From: Symbiodinium natans
Taxonomy: Eukaryota > Sar > Dinophyceae > Suessiales > Symbiodiniaceae
Direction of reading: 5' to 3'
Assembly (NCBI GenBank): GCA_905221605.1
Contig: CAJNDS010000751.1
Span: forward strand, 1 to 64,000
Length of the DNA: 64,000 bases
Positions within the stretch are counted from its first letter, which is position 1, and every line of letters begins with the position of its first letter. The notes under the pieces are model-generated. The model worked only from the letters and a program-made list of their open reading frames with translations, was not told where the DNA came from and ran no database searches. Below are positions 37,902 through 46,700 of the stretch, one piece after another. The translations under genes were made by a program, and so were the position numbers.

Positions 37902-39095
37902 ATGCGCCACTTCCGGCCACAGAGGCTCGACCCGCTTCATGTGAACTCCGTCTTGACTGACACTTACGAGCGCCACCAAAGGGCGGTCGAGAAATTTGAG
38001 ATTTTCCTGCTTCTGAACGACGCGGTTCCTTCTTCAGCTGCTGAGCTTGACGAGTGGCTCGTCCTTTTCCGCCGGGAGGCCTCCTTGACACGTTCTCAGT
38101 TCGAGGTCACCTTGGCGGGCATCCAGTTTGTGGCTCCGCGCTTAAAGGGAAAGTTGCCCCTTGCAAAGAAAGTGGTCAAAGGACTGACGATCGAGTACCC
38201 CGCCAAACATGCTTTCCCGATGTTGTCTCGCTCGGCTAGGTTCATTGCAAGTAAGATGGCAGCTGGAAGGGAGCATCGTTTGGGTGTGTGTATGCTATTG
38301 CAACAGGCGACAGGGCTTCGGCCTTCTGAAATGCTGGGTCTGCGCGAGCATGACATTATTAGACCCAGTGAGTTCGTGCCTCGCTATGTCCTTCGCCTTG
38401 GCACCAACGTGGGCACCAAGGTGGGGAGGGAACAGACCGCGTTCTTTGACCCCGAACAGGACCCGGTGCTCGCAATGCTTTTGTTTAGGCTGCTGCGCTC
38501 GACGCCCGAACAGGGGCAGCTGGCTGCTTGCGGTTATGATCATTATCGGAGGGTGCTCGCTCGTCACAGTGCTTGTTTGGGAGTGCTTTATTCCCCTCAT
38601 TCCTGCAGGGCCGGCTTCGCAACAGAGGCCATCATCAAAGGCGAGGCGCCCACTCTCGTGCAGAGGCGCGGCCGGTGGGCTTCGGAAGCGAGTTTCCTTG
38701 TGTACATTGACGTGGCAACTGCTTTGCAAGTGGAGGCTGAGTTTCGCAGCCGTGCTTTGGATTCGGAGATTGACGCAGCCTCCCGGAACTTGTTGGCCTA
38801 CTTTCCAAAGACCTGCTTCGCGGTGGCAGCCGATGGGACTCCCAGACACCGTGGCGATCGTCGACGCTTCGGAGGAAGAGGATTCGGAGTACAGGCCGAA
38901 CTCGCCTGTGCCAACGGTGAGGCACCGGAGCGCGCGCACCATGACGCCGCCGCCCCGAGTGCTTCCGGCCCGCCGAGACGGTCGTCGGCCCAGACTCGAC
39001 GGCGCCTCGGTTCTCACTCCCGAGGTGCGCGCTCAGCTACAGGGACGTGGTTTGGTGGCTGGTGCTGCCGACGGAGCCGGGCGCGATCCAGCTAG
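37902..39095 (+). CDS. YR2 tyrosine recombinase
   Basis: 397 codons from ATG 37902. The N-terminal ~110 residues look like a helical core-binding domain. The catalytic set is complete: R140 in ATGLRPSE, H233-x-x-R236 in HSCRAGF, W259 in RRGRWAS and Tyr268 in FLVYID. It would cut and rejoin DNA to integrate the circular element. The frame is intact. From about residue 310 it is overlapped by the membrane-protein frame starting at 38833, and the residues there (Arg/Ala-rich) look less protein-like than the overlapping frame. It could supply recombinase in trans to YR3, which lacks one, though nothing here proves that. Confidence 0.8.
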   Translation: MRHFRPQRLDPLHVNSVLTDTYERHQRAVEKFEIFLLLNDAVPSSAAELDEWLVLFRREASLTRSQFEVTLAGIQFVAPRLKGKLPLAKKVVKGLTIEYPAKHAFPMLSRSARFIASKMAAGREHRLGVCMLLQQATGLRPSEMLGLREHDIIRPSEFVPRYVLRLGTNVGTKVGREQTAFFDPEQDPVLAMLLFRLLRSTPEQGQLAACGYDHYRRVLARHSACLGVLYSPHSCRAGFATEAIIKGEAPTLVQRRGRWASEASFLVYIDVATALQVEAEFRSRALDSEIDAASRNLLAYFPKTCFAVAADGTPRHRGDRRRFGGRGFGVQAELACANGEAPERAHHDAAAPSASGPPRRSSAQTRRRLGSHSRGARSATGTWFGGWCCRRSRARSS

Positions 39096-40173
39096 AAGGC
39101 CTACTCCACGACGCAAACCGGTGTCGTGGTTCTGCTGGGCGTGGCGTTCCTGCAGCAAGGGACTGGCGCGTCTTCGCATGTTGGTCCTTTGGGGAAGCTT
39201 GGCCTACGTCCTCGCGGCCGGGCCAATGCGAGAGCTTTTGCTACCAGTACAGAGTCTACTGGCGTCAACGGCGCAGGTTGGGGAGAGTGCGGCTGGGGCA
39301 CTCTCGTCCATCCTGGATGGTGGGACTCAGCTGGTGTCAGCTTCTACAAGTGTGGTGCGAGCGGCTTCGGTTAACACTTTGAGCGTGGCGCAGGCTGCTT
39401 GGGTTGGTGTGGACCTTGTCGGCATGAACGCCACCCAGGTGGCCCAGGTGGTTGGGCGAGTGCTGGGCGAGACATCTGAAACCATCGAGCTTTGGCTTTT
39501 CTCTGCGCAGGGCCGTGAGGTGCTTCGGGATCCTTCACACGAAGCTCTTGTTTTTTGGCGAGGTCTCCTGCAGTCGCAAACCTTTCTCCTCCCGGTGGTC
39601 GCGGCCGAAACCGAAGCTTTAGTAGCTTCGGGTGACTACTGGGCGGCCTCGGCGGTTGTTTCCTTCGCCTCGAGCGGCCTCGTCGTCTTCGAGTTTCGGA
39701 TGCTTCGCATGCATTTCTCGCCGCGCTGGGCTAACCCCGTGTGGCAGTTCGGTGGCTGGAGTGCGGAGGATGAGTATGACCAGATTCTCCGTATTGCTCG
39801 CGATTTTGCCTCCACGGTGCCGACTGCCAACCACACATGGGATCATGTTCTGGCCCCCCCGCCCTCCTCTGCTCGCTGGCCTGTTGTCGCCGGCTTCCTT
39901 CGCCGCTCGGACGCGTTGCTATGGGCCCCCTTTCGGGCTTGCTGGCGCTTCGGAGCTTCCATGTGGGAGTATGGGACCATGCATCCGCTGGCGTTCGCTG
40001 GCCTGTTGCTGGTGGCCACAGGCTACTGCATATGGGCGTGGCGCTTCAAGACCTTGGCGAGTCTACCAACCGGTGGGCATGTCAAATGGGCCAGTTTGGT
40101 GGAGCTCATGTTGCTTATGCGAGGCTGGTTCTTGGTGGGAGCTGGCGCTCTAGCACAGCAACTTCGCTATTGA
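38833..40173 (+). CDS. YR2 accessory membrane-protein frame overlapping the recombinase end
   Basis: The frame has an ATG at 38833 (446 residues to TGA 40171-40173) and overlaps the recombinase frame by 263 bases in the +1 phase; it is also open upstream. After a ~110-residue polar, Pro/Arg-rich part there are hydrophobic stretches at about 117-133 (VLWGSLAYVLAAG), 267-287, 382-402 (AFAGLLLVATGYCIWAW) and 421-440 (VELMLLMRGWFLVGAGAL), so three or four transmembrane helices are likely. Between the first and second lies a helical region rich in Val/Ala/Ser. No family is recognised. Its place after the enzymes resembles an envelope-like gene, but nothing in the sequence shows a fusion or surface protein. 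Confidence 0.55.
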   Translation: MGLPDTVAIVDASEEEDSEYRPNSPVPTVRHRSARTMTPPPRVLPARRDGRRPRLDGASVLTPEVRAQLQGRGLVAGAADGAGRDPARRPTPRRKPVSWFCWAWRSCSKGLARLRMLVLWGSLAYVLAAGPMRELLLPVQSLLASTAQVGESAAGALSSILDGGTQLVSASTSVVRAASVNTLSVAQAAWVGVDLVGMNATQVAQVVGRVLGETSETIELWLFSAQGREVLRDPSHEALVFWRGLLQSQTFLLPVVAAETEALVASGDYWAASAVVSFASSGLVVFEFRMLRMHFSPRWANPVWQFGGWSAEDEYDQILRIARDFASTVPTANHTWDHVLAPPPSSARWPVVAGFLRRSDALLWAPFRACWRFGASMWEYGTMHPLAFAGLLLVATGYCIWAWRFKTLASLPTGGHVKWASLVELMLLMRGWFLVGAGALAQQLRY

Positions 40174-40187
40174 GTCCAGAGGGGGTG

Positions 40188-40470
40188 TGGGTTTTCACCT
40201 TGAGCAGCTCGACGCAGTCAGCACAGGCTTCTCTTAGGAGCGAACCGGACTGCTTTGAAGAGCTGCTACCGCCATCATGTCTGAGATGACTTCGATGCCA
40301 AATGTGCCAGGCGGAAACGCCTAACTGGATTTACTATGCTGGCTCCTAGCAAAACAGCGTATTGCATGGTCGCTCGAGTGGGGCGCTCTGCACTGCACTT
40401 TGCAAGCACGCGTCATGGGCTGGGAACTCGCTGTGTCGTTTTCATGCTTTTTGCGGACATATGAGCATTA
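40188..40470 (+). repeat. YR2 repeat B1
   Basis: Begins TGGGTTTTCACCTTGAGCAG and ends CATATGAGCATTA. It matches B2 at 40652-40931 with a few substitutions and a diverged 20-30 base stretch near 40297-40325. Confidence 0.85.
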
Positions 40471-40651
40471 TTGTTGAGTGAGCTGAGCGCACGGAGTTTA
40501 ATGTACAGTCCACAAATGTTAGCATGAATTTTCTTTTGCAGCTTGGAGGAGTTTTGTCGTAGACAGGGAGGGCTTACAGTGCTTTGTGCTTGCTTGTTTT
40601 GTCCGTGAAGTGCGGCGGCCAAGTTTTCTCTCGAGGCCCGCCCGCCCTCCC
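40471..40651 (+). repeat. YR2 repeat A2 and C-rich junction tract
   Basis: By position this is the A2 element (starts TTGTTGAGTGAGCTGAGCGC), directly after B1. It ends with GCCCGCCCGCCCTCCC at 40636-40651, a G-quadruplex-type tract on the other strand. No A1 partner is present in the window, so the A2 boundary is set by analogy with YR1 and YR3. Confidence 0.65.
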
Positions 40652-40931
40652 TGGGTTTTCACCTTGAGCAGCTCGATGCAGTCAGCACAGGCTTCTCTTA
40701 GGAGCGAACCGGACTGCTTTGAAGAGCTGCTACCGCCATCATGTCTGAGATGACTTCGATGGCCTATCATATGCCAAATGCCTAACTGGATTTACTATGC
40801 TGGCTCCTAGCAAAACAGCGTATTGCATGGTCGCTCGAGTGGGGCGCTCTGCACTGAATTTTGCAAGCACGCGTCATGGGCTGGGAACTCGCTGTGTCGT
40901 TTTCATGCTTTTTGCGGACATATGAGCATTA
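40652..40931 (+). repeat. YR2 repeat B2 (right end)
   Basis: Second copy of B1, ending GAGCATTA at 40931 before flanking CTGACAGTGC. Confidence 0.85.
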
Positions 40932-41735
40932 CTGACAGTGCAAAGGCATACAAAAGTTGGAGGCTGAAGAGCTTGTACAATGGAGCTTTGCGCGGCCCTT
41001 CTTTTGCTCACTTGAAGCTGGCGCACAGCAATGTTAAGCCGCCCCATCCAGAGTTCACTCGCAGGTTCAAGCTCAAGATCTTTGACGGTCGACAGTGGGT
41101 GGAAGAATCAGGGTTGGAGGCACCCAAAAGTTGATGGCTTCTTTGCTTCCTTCCGAATGGAGGTAGGCAAGCGCCCTGTCAACACCACTGGGCCTTCTTC
41201 TGAGACGGCTGATGCCATGGAGACAGCTTCATGAGCGAGTGCGTTTTTTTTTTTTTTTTTTTCAGTTTTGCATTGGTTTTCGTTTACAGATGCTTTTCAA
41301 GTCTTTGCGAAAATGCGCAAGCTTGAGCATGCTTCTGTTGGTTCGGTAACGTGGGCAAGCTTGGACAGTTTTGGAAAGGGAAAGGCAAAGCCTTCCACTG
41401 CTTCTACTAGTGCGCTTGCTGAAGCGAAATCTGTAGAGGAGGTTCCTTCTGTTCTGGTGCCTTCTGCGTGTGAAGAATCGCCTCAGCCGCTTTCGCCTGT
41501 GTTTTCGGAAGGCGAGGATGTTCAGAGTGAGCTCTTCGAGACCGAAAAAAAGAGGAGTCTATGTGTTGAACTAGCAGAAAGCAGAAGCTGTTCGAAGTTG
41601 GCGTGCAAAAAGAGCCTCCGTTTTTGGAGTCGATTCCTGCGACTGGTTAGGCTGTGGGTTGAATCTGACCAGTCAGGTCGGTTCAGAGCAAGGCTTCGAT
41701 TTTGAAGTGGGGCTAGGCCACGGGACAGCTTCTTT

Positions 41736-41965
41736 GAGGATGTAACACATCGAGCGGCGTGGCCTGCAATTGCTGCGAGGCTCTTTTAAAGAAGTCGCGG
41801 CGCTTGGAGCGGCGTATTGGTGGCAGCATTTCCACTCGCGGAAGAAACAGGTTTACCAGGCAGACTGTGGGTGCCGGTTTGCTAGTGAAGACGTGACACC
41901 TCGAGCGGCGGACCGCCAGTTGCTGCGAGGCCCCTTAAAAGAGGTCGCGGCGCCTCGAGCGGCGC
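41736..41965. repeat. Imperfect direct repeat of about 150-bp period
   Basis: Two related segments (near 41736-41815 and 41886-41968) share CGAGCGGCG, TTGCTGCGAGGC, AAAGA.GTCGCGGCGC and GAGCGGCG. A similar phrase, AGAGCGGCGGCCCGCCAACTGC, lies in the 2.1-kb unit near 351 and 3042, hinting at a dispersed family. Confidence 0.6.
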
Positions 41966-42289
41966 GGCTGACGCCGCACCCGGCTTCTTTTTTTCTTTGG
42001 ACCTATGACCACATCGTGACGGTGCACCAGTCCTTGTTCGGGCAGCGGCAGCGCCTGCAGCCACGCCAAGTTGTTCCTGGCGCCACAAACCTGGCAAGGA
42101 GTCGCAGGAAAGTCTCTGAGGAGGGGGCGCAGTACGCCTTTGGCAAAATTGATGGCTTCCAGCAATGCTGCTGGTTTGGAAGGGGGGCACTGCTCCCCAA
42201 GAGTCGACAGGTAACACACAGGATAGGGGGGGATTATGCCCACACATTAAAACTCAGCATTTTTTTCACGCTTTGTGGTCAAAATTCGA

Positions 42290-42348
42290 CGTTCCGAGAT
42301 TTTCAGAAAGCCAAAATCACGCTCTTCAGGCTTGTTTCGCCGCGTTTT
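42290..42348. repeat. Host repeat on the left of YR3
   Basis: GTTCCGAGATTTTCAGAAAG... and CTTCAGGCTTGTTTCGCCGCGTTTTG resemble the right flank at 48450-48560, where the phrase GGCTTGTTTCGC..GTTTTG occurs twice more. YR3 therefore landed inside a repeated sequence. Confidence 0.65.
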
Positions 42349-42509
42349 GCAAAGTGGACTTGTCCAGCGGAGTGTGTTTCAGGTAGTGTGCCTTTTTGAT
42401 TTTGGGTGCATTTATTCCAAAATCTCTTGTTCTGTATTGGGTTTGCTTGAACTTGACGTAGCGGCCCGCGCATGTTCAAGCTTGCTGGCAGCATTGAAAA
42501 TTTTTGTTG
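42349..42509 (+). repeat. YR3 repeat A1
   Basis: Begins GCAAAGTGGACTTGTCCAGC and ends GAAAATTTTTGTTG. Same length as A2 at 47931-48091. The first possible Gag ATG (42472) lies inside it. Confidence 0.9.
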
Positions 42510-43725
42510 GGTCATGGGAGCTTTGACAGCGGATCAGAAGAGGCATCTTGCAACCTTGAGCACCGATCTGCGTTTCCAGCTGGCCCAGGCTGAGGTCACG
42601 CCTGTTAATCAGGCACGTTTGGGTGAGCTTGGCATCCGAACTTTGGTTCTATTTGCAGGTCTGGATGAATCTCGCGAGCGAGTCCGCGCGGCGCTCGCAA
42701 GTGAGCTCCCTCTTGACGTGCAAGCTTCTCTGGCCAACCGTCTCGAAATGGCACGTCTGATTTCAGCCTGGGAGGCCTCGAAATTGCATCTCGAGGTGAA
42801 TGAGAAGAACAGAGCCGAGTCACGTCTTGGAACTCAAAATCGATTGGTTCAGCCGAGTGAACAACATTCCATGCGCGTGGCGGTGGAGGCTGTCCTGGGT
42901 TCTTTGAAAGACAAGGAAGTTCCTTCGCGATCGTTCTTGGCGACCAAGCTTGAACAGATCGAGGCCAATCAACCGGCGGTGGAGTGTCTCACTGAGGTGG
43001 CCTCGTTGGAGGATTCCGAGCTTGAAATGTATTCAGCGGTGATCGACCCTGCTACAAACGTCTTGAAGATCAAAACTGGCAAGACGTTGACTTCAACCCC
43101 GCAGTCCCCCGAGGAGTTGCGTCTTCGTCACCGCAGGATCGGTCTCGCCTGGGACATGCTCGCGACTAAACATTCCAATCGCAATTGGCTTTCAAAGAAC
43201 ATGACTGACACTTTCAGGCGCTTCAGCGATTATGTTCTGGGCCAGCAGGTCGCCGGCCTTATGGCAGGTGATGGTCGACGCCCTACTTGGAACTTGGTTT
43301 TGCAGTTTGAGCATGAAGCCCGCAAGGCCGCCTACAAGTGGTTGCGGGACGGCGAAGTCACGGACCTGGAGGCGGCTTTCAAGAGGGCTACTACGGATAC
43401 GGAAGTCTTGCAGCGTTACTTGGTGATTCCCTTCTCCTTGAATATCACGGCTGCCTCGGTTGTGCAAGTGGACGTTCCTCCTCCTTCGGCTGCTGGTTCG
43501 CCTCCTCGTGCACGGGGGCGAGGCCGAGGGCGTGGCCGTAGTGGGGTCAGGACCAAGGGCAAAGCTCTTCGCACTCCGGATGGCCAGCCTCTTTGCTGGC
43601 GGTACAATCGCCAGGGTGGGTGCAATGATGCTAATTGTCGCTTTGTCCATGCCTGCCAGAGGTGCTTTGGAAAACACGGGTATTATCAATGCAGTCAGGT
43701 CAAGCGCGATACCGTTTCCCGCTGA
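42472..43725 (+). CDS. gag: YR3 Gag-like protein with CCCH and CCHC zinc motifs
   Basis: 417 codons from ATG 42472, which lies in repeat A1; ATG 42514, just beyond A1, is an alternative. Mostly helical, then an Arg/Gly-rich linker (ARGRGRGRGRSG) and a C-terminal CCCH motif, CWRYNRQGGCNDANCRFVH (C-x8-C-x4-C-x3-H), followed by CQRCFGKHGYYQC (C-x2-C-x3-H-x4-C). This tandem matches the YR1 Gag C-terminus. The stop is TGA followed by CTT TCG, and Pol continues in the same frame. Confidence 0.75.
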   Translation: MFKLAGSIENFCWVMGALTADQKRHLATLSTDLRFQLAQAEVTPVNQARLGELGIRTLVLFAGLDESRERVRAALASELPLDVQASLANRLEMARLISAWEASKLHLEVNEKNRAESRLGTQNRLVQPSEQHSMRVAVEAVLGSLKDKEVPSRSFLATKLEQIEANQPAVECLTEVASLEDSELEMYSAVIDPATNVLKIKTGKTLTSTPQSPEELRLRHRRIGLAWDMLATKHSNRNWLSKNMTDTFRRFSDYVLGQQVAGLMAGDGRRPTWNLVLQFEHEARKAAYKWLRDGEVTDLEAAFKRATTDTEVLQRYLVIPFSLNITAASVVQVDVPPPSAAGSPPRARGRGRGRGRSGVRTKGKALRTPDGQPLCWRYNRQGGCNDANCRFVHACQRCFGKHGYYQCSQVKRDTVSR

Positions 43726-46700
43726 CTTTCGGCCGACACTTCGGCCAACGCACGAGGGCGTGCTGATCTCAGTGTGCTCTACCTCTTTGCTGGTGAACCA
43801 CGCAAAGGGGATATTCGCAGCTGGTTGGAAAAAGAATCGTCCGGCCGCAGTTTCCATTTAGTGGAAATTGATGTTGCTCGCAATACGTCACACAATGTCT
43901 TGCGCGACGAGTTCTGGGAGGACATTCTTGAACAGGTCCGCTCCGAACAGTTTGACTTGATTCTTTTGAGCCCGCCCTGCAACACCTACAGCAGGGCTTC
44001 TTTTTCGTCACCAGGGTCCGTACCTCTGCGCAATGCAGACTGGCCGGAAGGCTTTCCGTGGCTCACTGGCCGCCTGAAGGACAAGGCTCAGGCGGGAACG
44101 GAGTTGCTGCGGCGCGCCCTCGACTTGGCTGCCGTGGCTTCAGAAGTTGGGGTTCCTTGGTTGCTTGAGCATCCAGAATTTCTCGGTACCACACCCCGAG
44201 GCACGCCTGCCTCGGTCTGGACTTGGGCTTATTCGCGAAAGTTCTTCGAACAGAATGCTGTCGCGACTGTCGTTTTTCATCAATGCGCCTTTGGGGCCCC
44301 TTATGCCAAGCCTACAAGGCTTGCAGGCACCTGGCCGAACCTGGGCACCCTGGGTTTTCGAGGGTGGCCTCAATTAGATCGCAATGGTTGCTACCGGGGC
44401 CCTTTGCCCAAATCTTGCGGTCATGATCACCCCCCTTTGCTTGGCTTTCTTGAGGACGGCACTTTTGCGACTGCACCTACAGCTGCTTATCCTTCCGGCC
44501 TGTGCCGGGCTCTGGCGTTGCTGGCTTGGCAAGTGGTTGATCCTTCCAGGTCCTCGGTGGGGGGGTCTTCTCTTCGGTCCCTGGATACCACGGAGAATGC
44601 TAACGCTGGCGCTTTCTTGTCTGATGTTGAAAAAGCAGCTGCTTCACTGTTGATTCCCACCAGGGGAGAGATCGTACAACTCTTCGAGCTCCTTCCGGGA
44701 GATCCCCCGGCGAGGGGCGAGCCTGGCCCTGACTCGAAGTCCTTCACGGTGGGGGCTTTTTCAAGAGGAGGGGGTCTGGCTGGCATTCGCTCCAACACTG
44801 ACAAATTTCCGGAGTTCACCAAGATGCTTTGTCGTTTCATCGATGCACTGCAGCCGGGCTTCGAATACACTGCAGCGGCCATCTTTCGCAATCTTCGGAC
44901 GGCTCCACACAAGGACACCGGCAACTTGGAGGGCTCTTATAATCTTGTGATTGGCCTTTCGTGTTTTTCTGGTGGCGAGGTGTGGGTTGCTTCGGGGTCG
45001 GGTTCGGTTGCTTGTCCTTTCGAGGGTTTTTCTGTGACGGGGGATCTGCTTGAAGTTGCCTCCTCTTTCTCGATTTTCAACCCCAGAGATCTGCACTGCA
45101 CAGCGAAGTGGAAGGGGACGAGGGTCGTCCTTGTGGCATACACGCCATTTCTTGGCGAGGCACTGACAGAGGATCACCGTCGGCGCTTGGCTGCTTTGGG
45201 GTTTACGCTTCCGGGATTTGTTGGGACTGACATTGCACCGCTACGAAACTTGGGCACGAACGATGATGCTGTGGGTACCGCTGAGTGGTGGCGGTCTTTG
45301 CCGGGCGAAGAAGCTGAACACCTTGAGGTGCAAGGAGGCGACGTGGGGGATGACACTTGTGACGACCCTACGTCTGATGAGGACGAAGATGGTGTGAGAA
45401 AGCCGCTCTATGGGCATGGCTGTCTGGGTCAGGGGCCTCCACTGCGGTCTCGACTTTCGGGCCGAGTGCGTTGGTTCTCAGATGGACACGGACTGGCTTC
45501 ACCAGGGCGCTGGCCTCCCCCGAAGAGGCCCACTCCTGCGTCACATGGCTGTCTTTCGCTTCACAAAGAAATCATGGACGGTCTCCTGGCTTTACTGTCG
45601 CGTTCGCTGGACATTAAGAAGGTCGTCTGCGCTTTGGCCACGGGGAGGATGACATCTTCCCCCTTTGCATCGGGACTGATCGATTCTGGGAGGACGCTGG
45701 TTTTTGATAAGCTTCGGCAGGCAGGGGTCACCGCACAGATCTCTGTGGTTCCTGACCGTCAGCCATTTTTCCTTGGTGCCATTGGCGAACTGCTGCGACT
45801 CGCTGGCGACCCAGACTGGAGGCGGTATACCGAGGCGACGTGGTCTTTCGCTGCTGGGGTTCCTCTTGGGGTCGGAGTCCGGCTTCCCCGGACTCCGGCT
45901 CTGTTTGAACGCAAGCATAAACATCGTGCTTTTCCGGGGGTCGATGAGCCGCTGCCCGACTTGCCGAGGGAGAATTACCCCTCTGCGCAGGAGCATGCTG
46001 AACGGGTTGATTTTCAGTTTCAGAAGGAGATCTCTTGTGGTGCAATGGTCGAGATGGACTTGGCCGAGGCGCAGGAAGAATTCGGCGAGGCCCTGAGTAT
46101 TGCTTCGCTTGGTGCGCTTCTCAAGCCGGATGATTCTGTTCGAGTCTTGCACGACGGAACGCATGGTGTGCACTTAAACGACTCGATCAAAGTACGGGAT
46201 GCACAATCGTATCCTACTGGGGGCGATCTCTCGGTGGCACTTGAAGAACTGCCGGCCGCATACTTTTCTCTTTCAGGAGATATCTCTCGTGCACATCGTT
46301 TAGTAAAGGTGAGGCGGGCCGATTGGGCCAGGCAGGCCTGTCGGGCATCACGTCATGACAAAGTTTACCTCAACGCTGTTGGAACCTTCGGCGTTTCATC
46401 TGCGAGCTACTGGTGGTATCGCTTGTTTTCTGGGTTGGGACGTTTGCTGTACTACTGCCATGGGGTTGATGAAACGACGCTCCTATCTTACGTGGACGAC
46501 TTACTGTGGATTACCCAGTCTTCGGATGGCTTGGCGCGCATCCTGGCATCGATCCTTTTACTTGAGATTCTCGGCGTGCCTTGGGCTTGGCATAAGTTCA
46601 AAGGGGGAACGGAGCATTGCTGGATTGGATTTTCGATCTTTGCGCACAAGAGACTTCTGGGCTTTTCTCAGGCCCGGTGTGACTGGGCAGTGAATTGGAT

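Larger units (their letters stand above)
36371..40931 (+). mobile_element. YR2, tyrosine-recombinase retrotransposon lacking its 5' end
   Basis: Order: methyltransferase-like remnant, reverse transcriptase/RNase H fragment, recombinase, overlapping membrane-protein frame, then B1 (40188-40470), A2 (40471-40635), C-rich tract (40636-40651) and B2 (40652-40931). The right-hand arrangement matches YR1 and YR3 in layout but not in sequence. No copy of A precedes the genes in this window, and Gag is absent, so the 5' part is lost or beyond recognition. The recombinase sits after RNase H, unlike YR1. The left boundary given is only the first recognisable remnant. Confidence 0.75.
40932..42348 (+). 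other. Flanking sequence between YR2 and YR3, no firm gene
   Basis: Two weak coding-like stretches occur. One ends near 41132 (residues PEFTRRFKLKIFDGRQWVEE) and the other is 41268-41705 (145 codons, Ser/Glu-rich). Between them is a run of ~19 T followed by CAG (41244-41265), which looks like a polypyrimidine tract and 3' splice site. They might be exons of one broken gene. Neither resembles a family I know. Confidence 0.35.
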
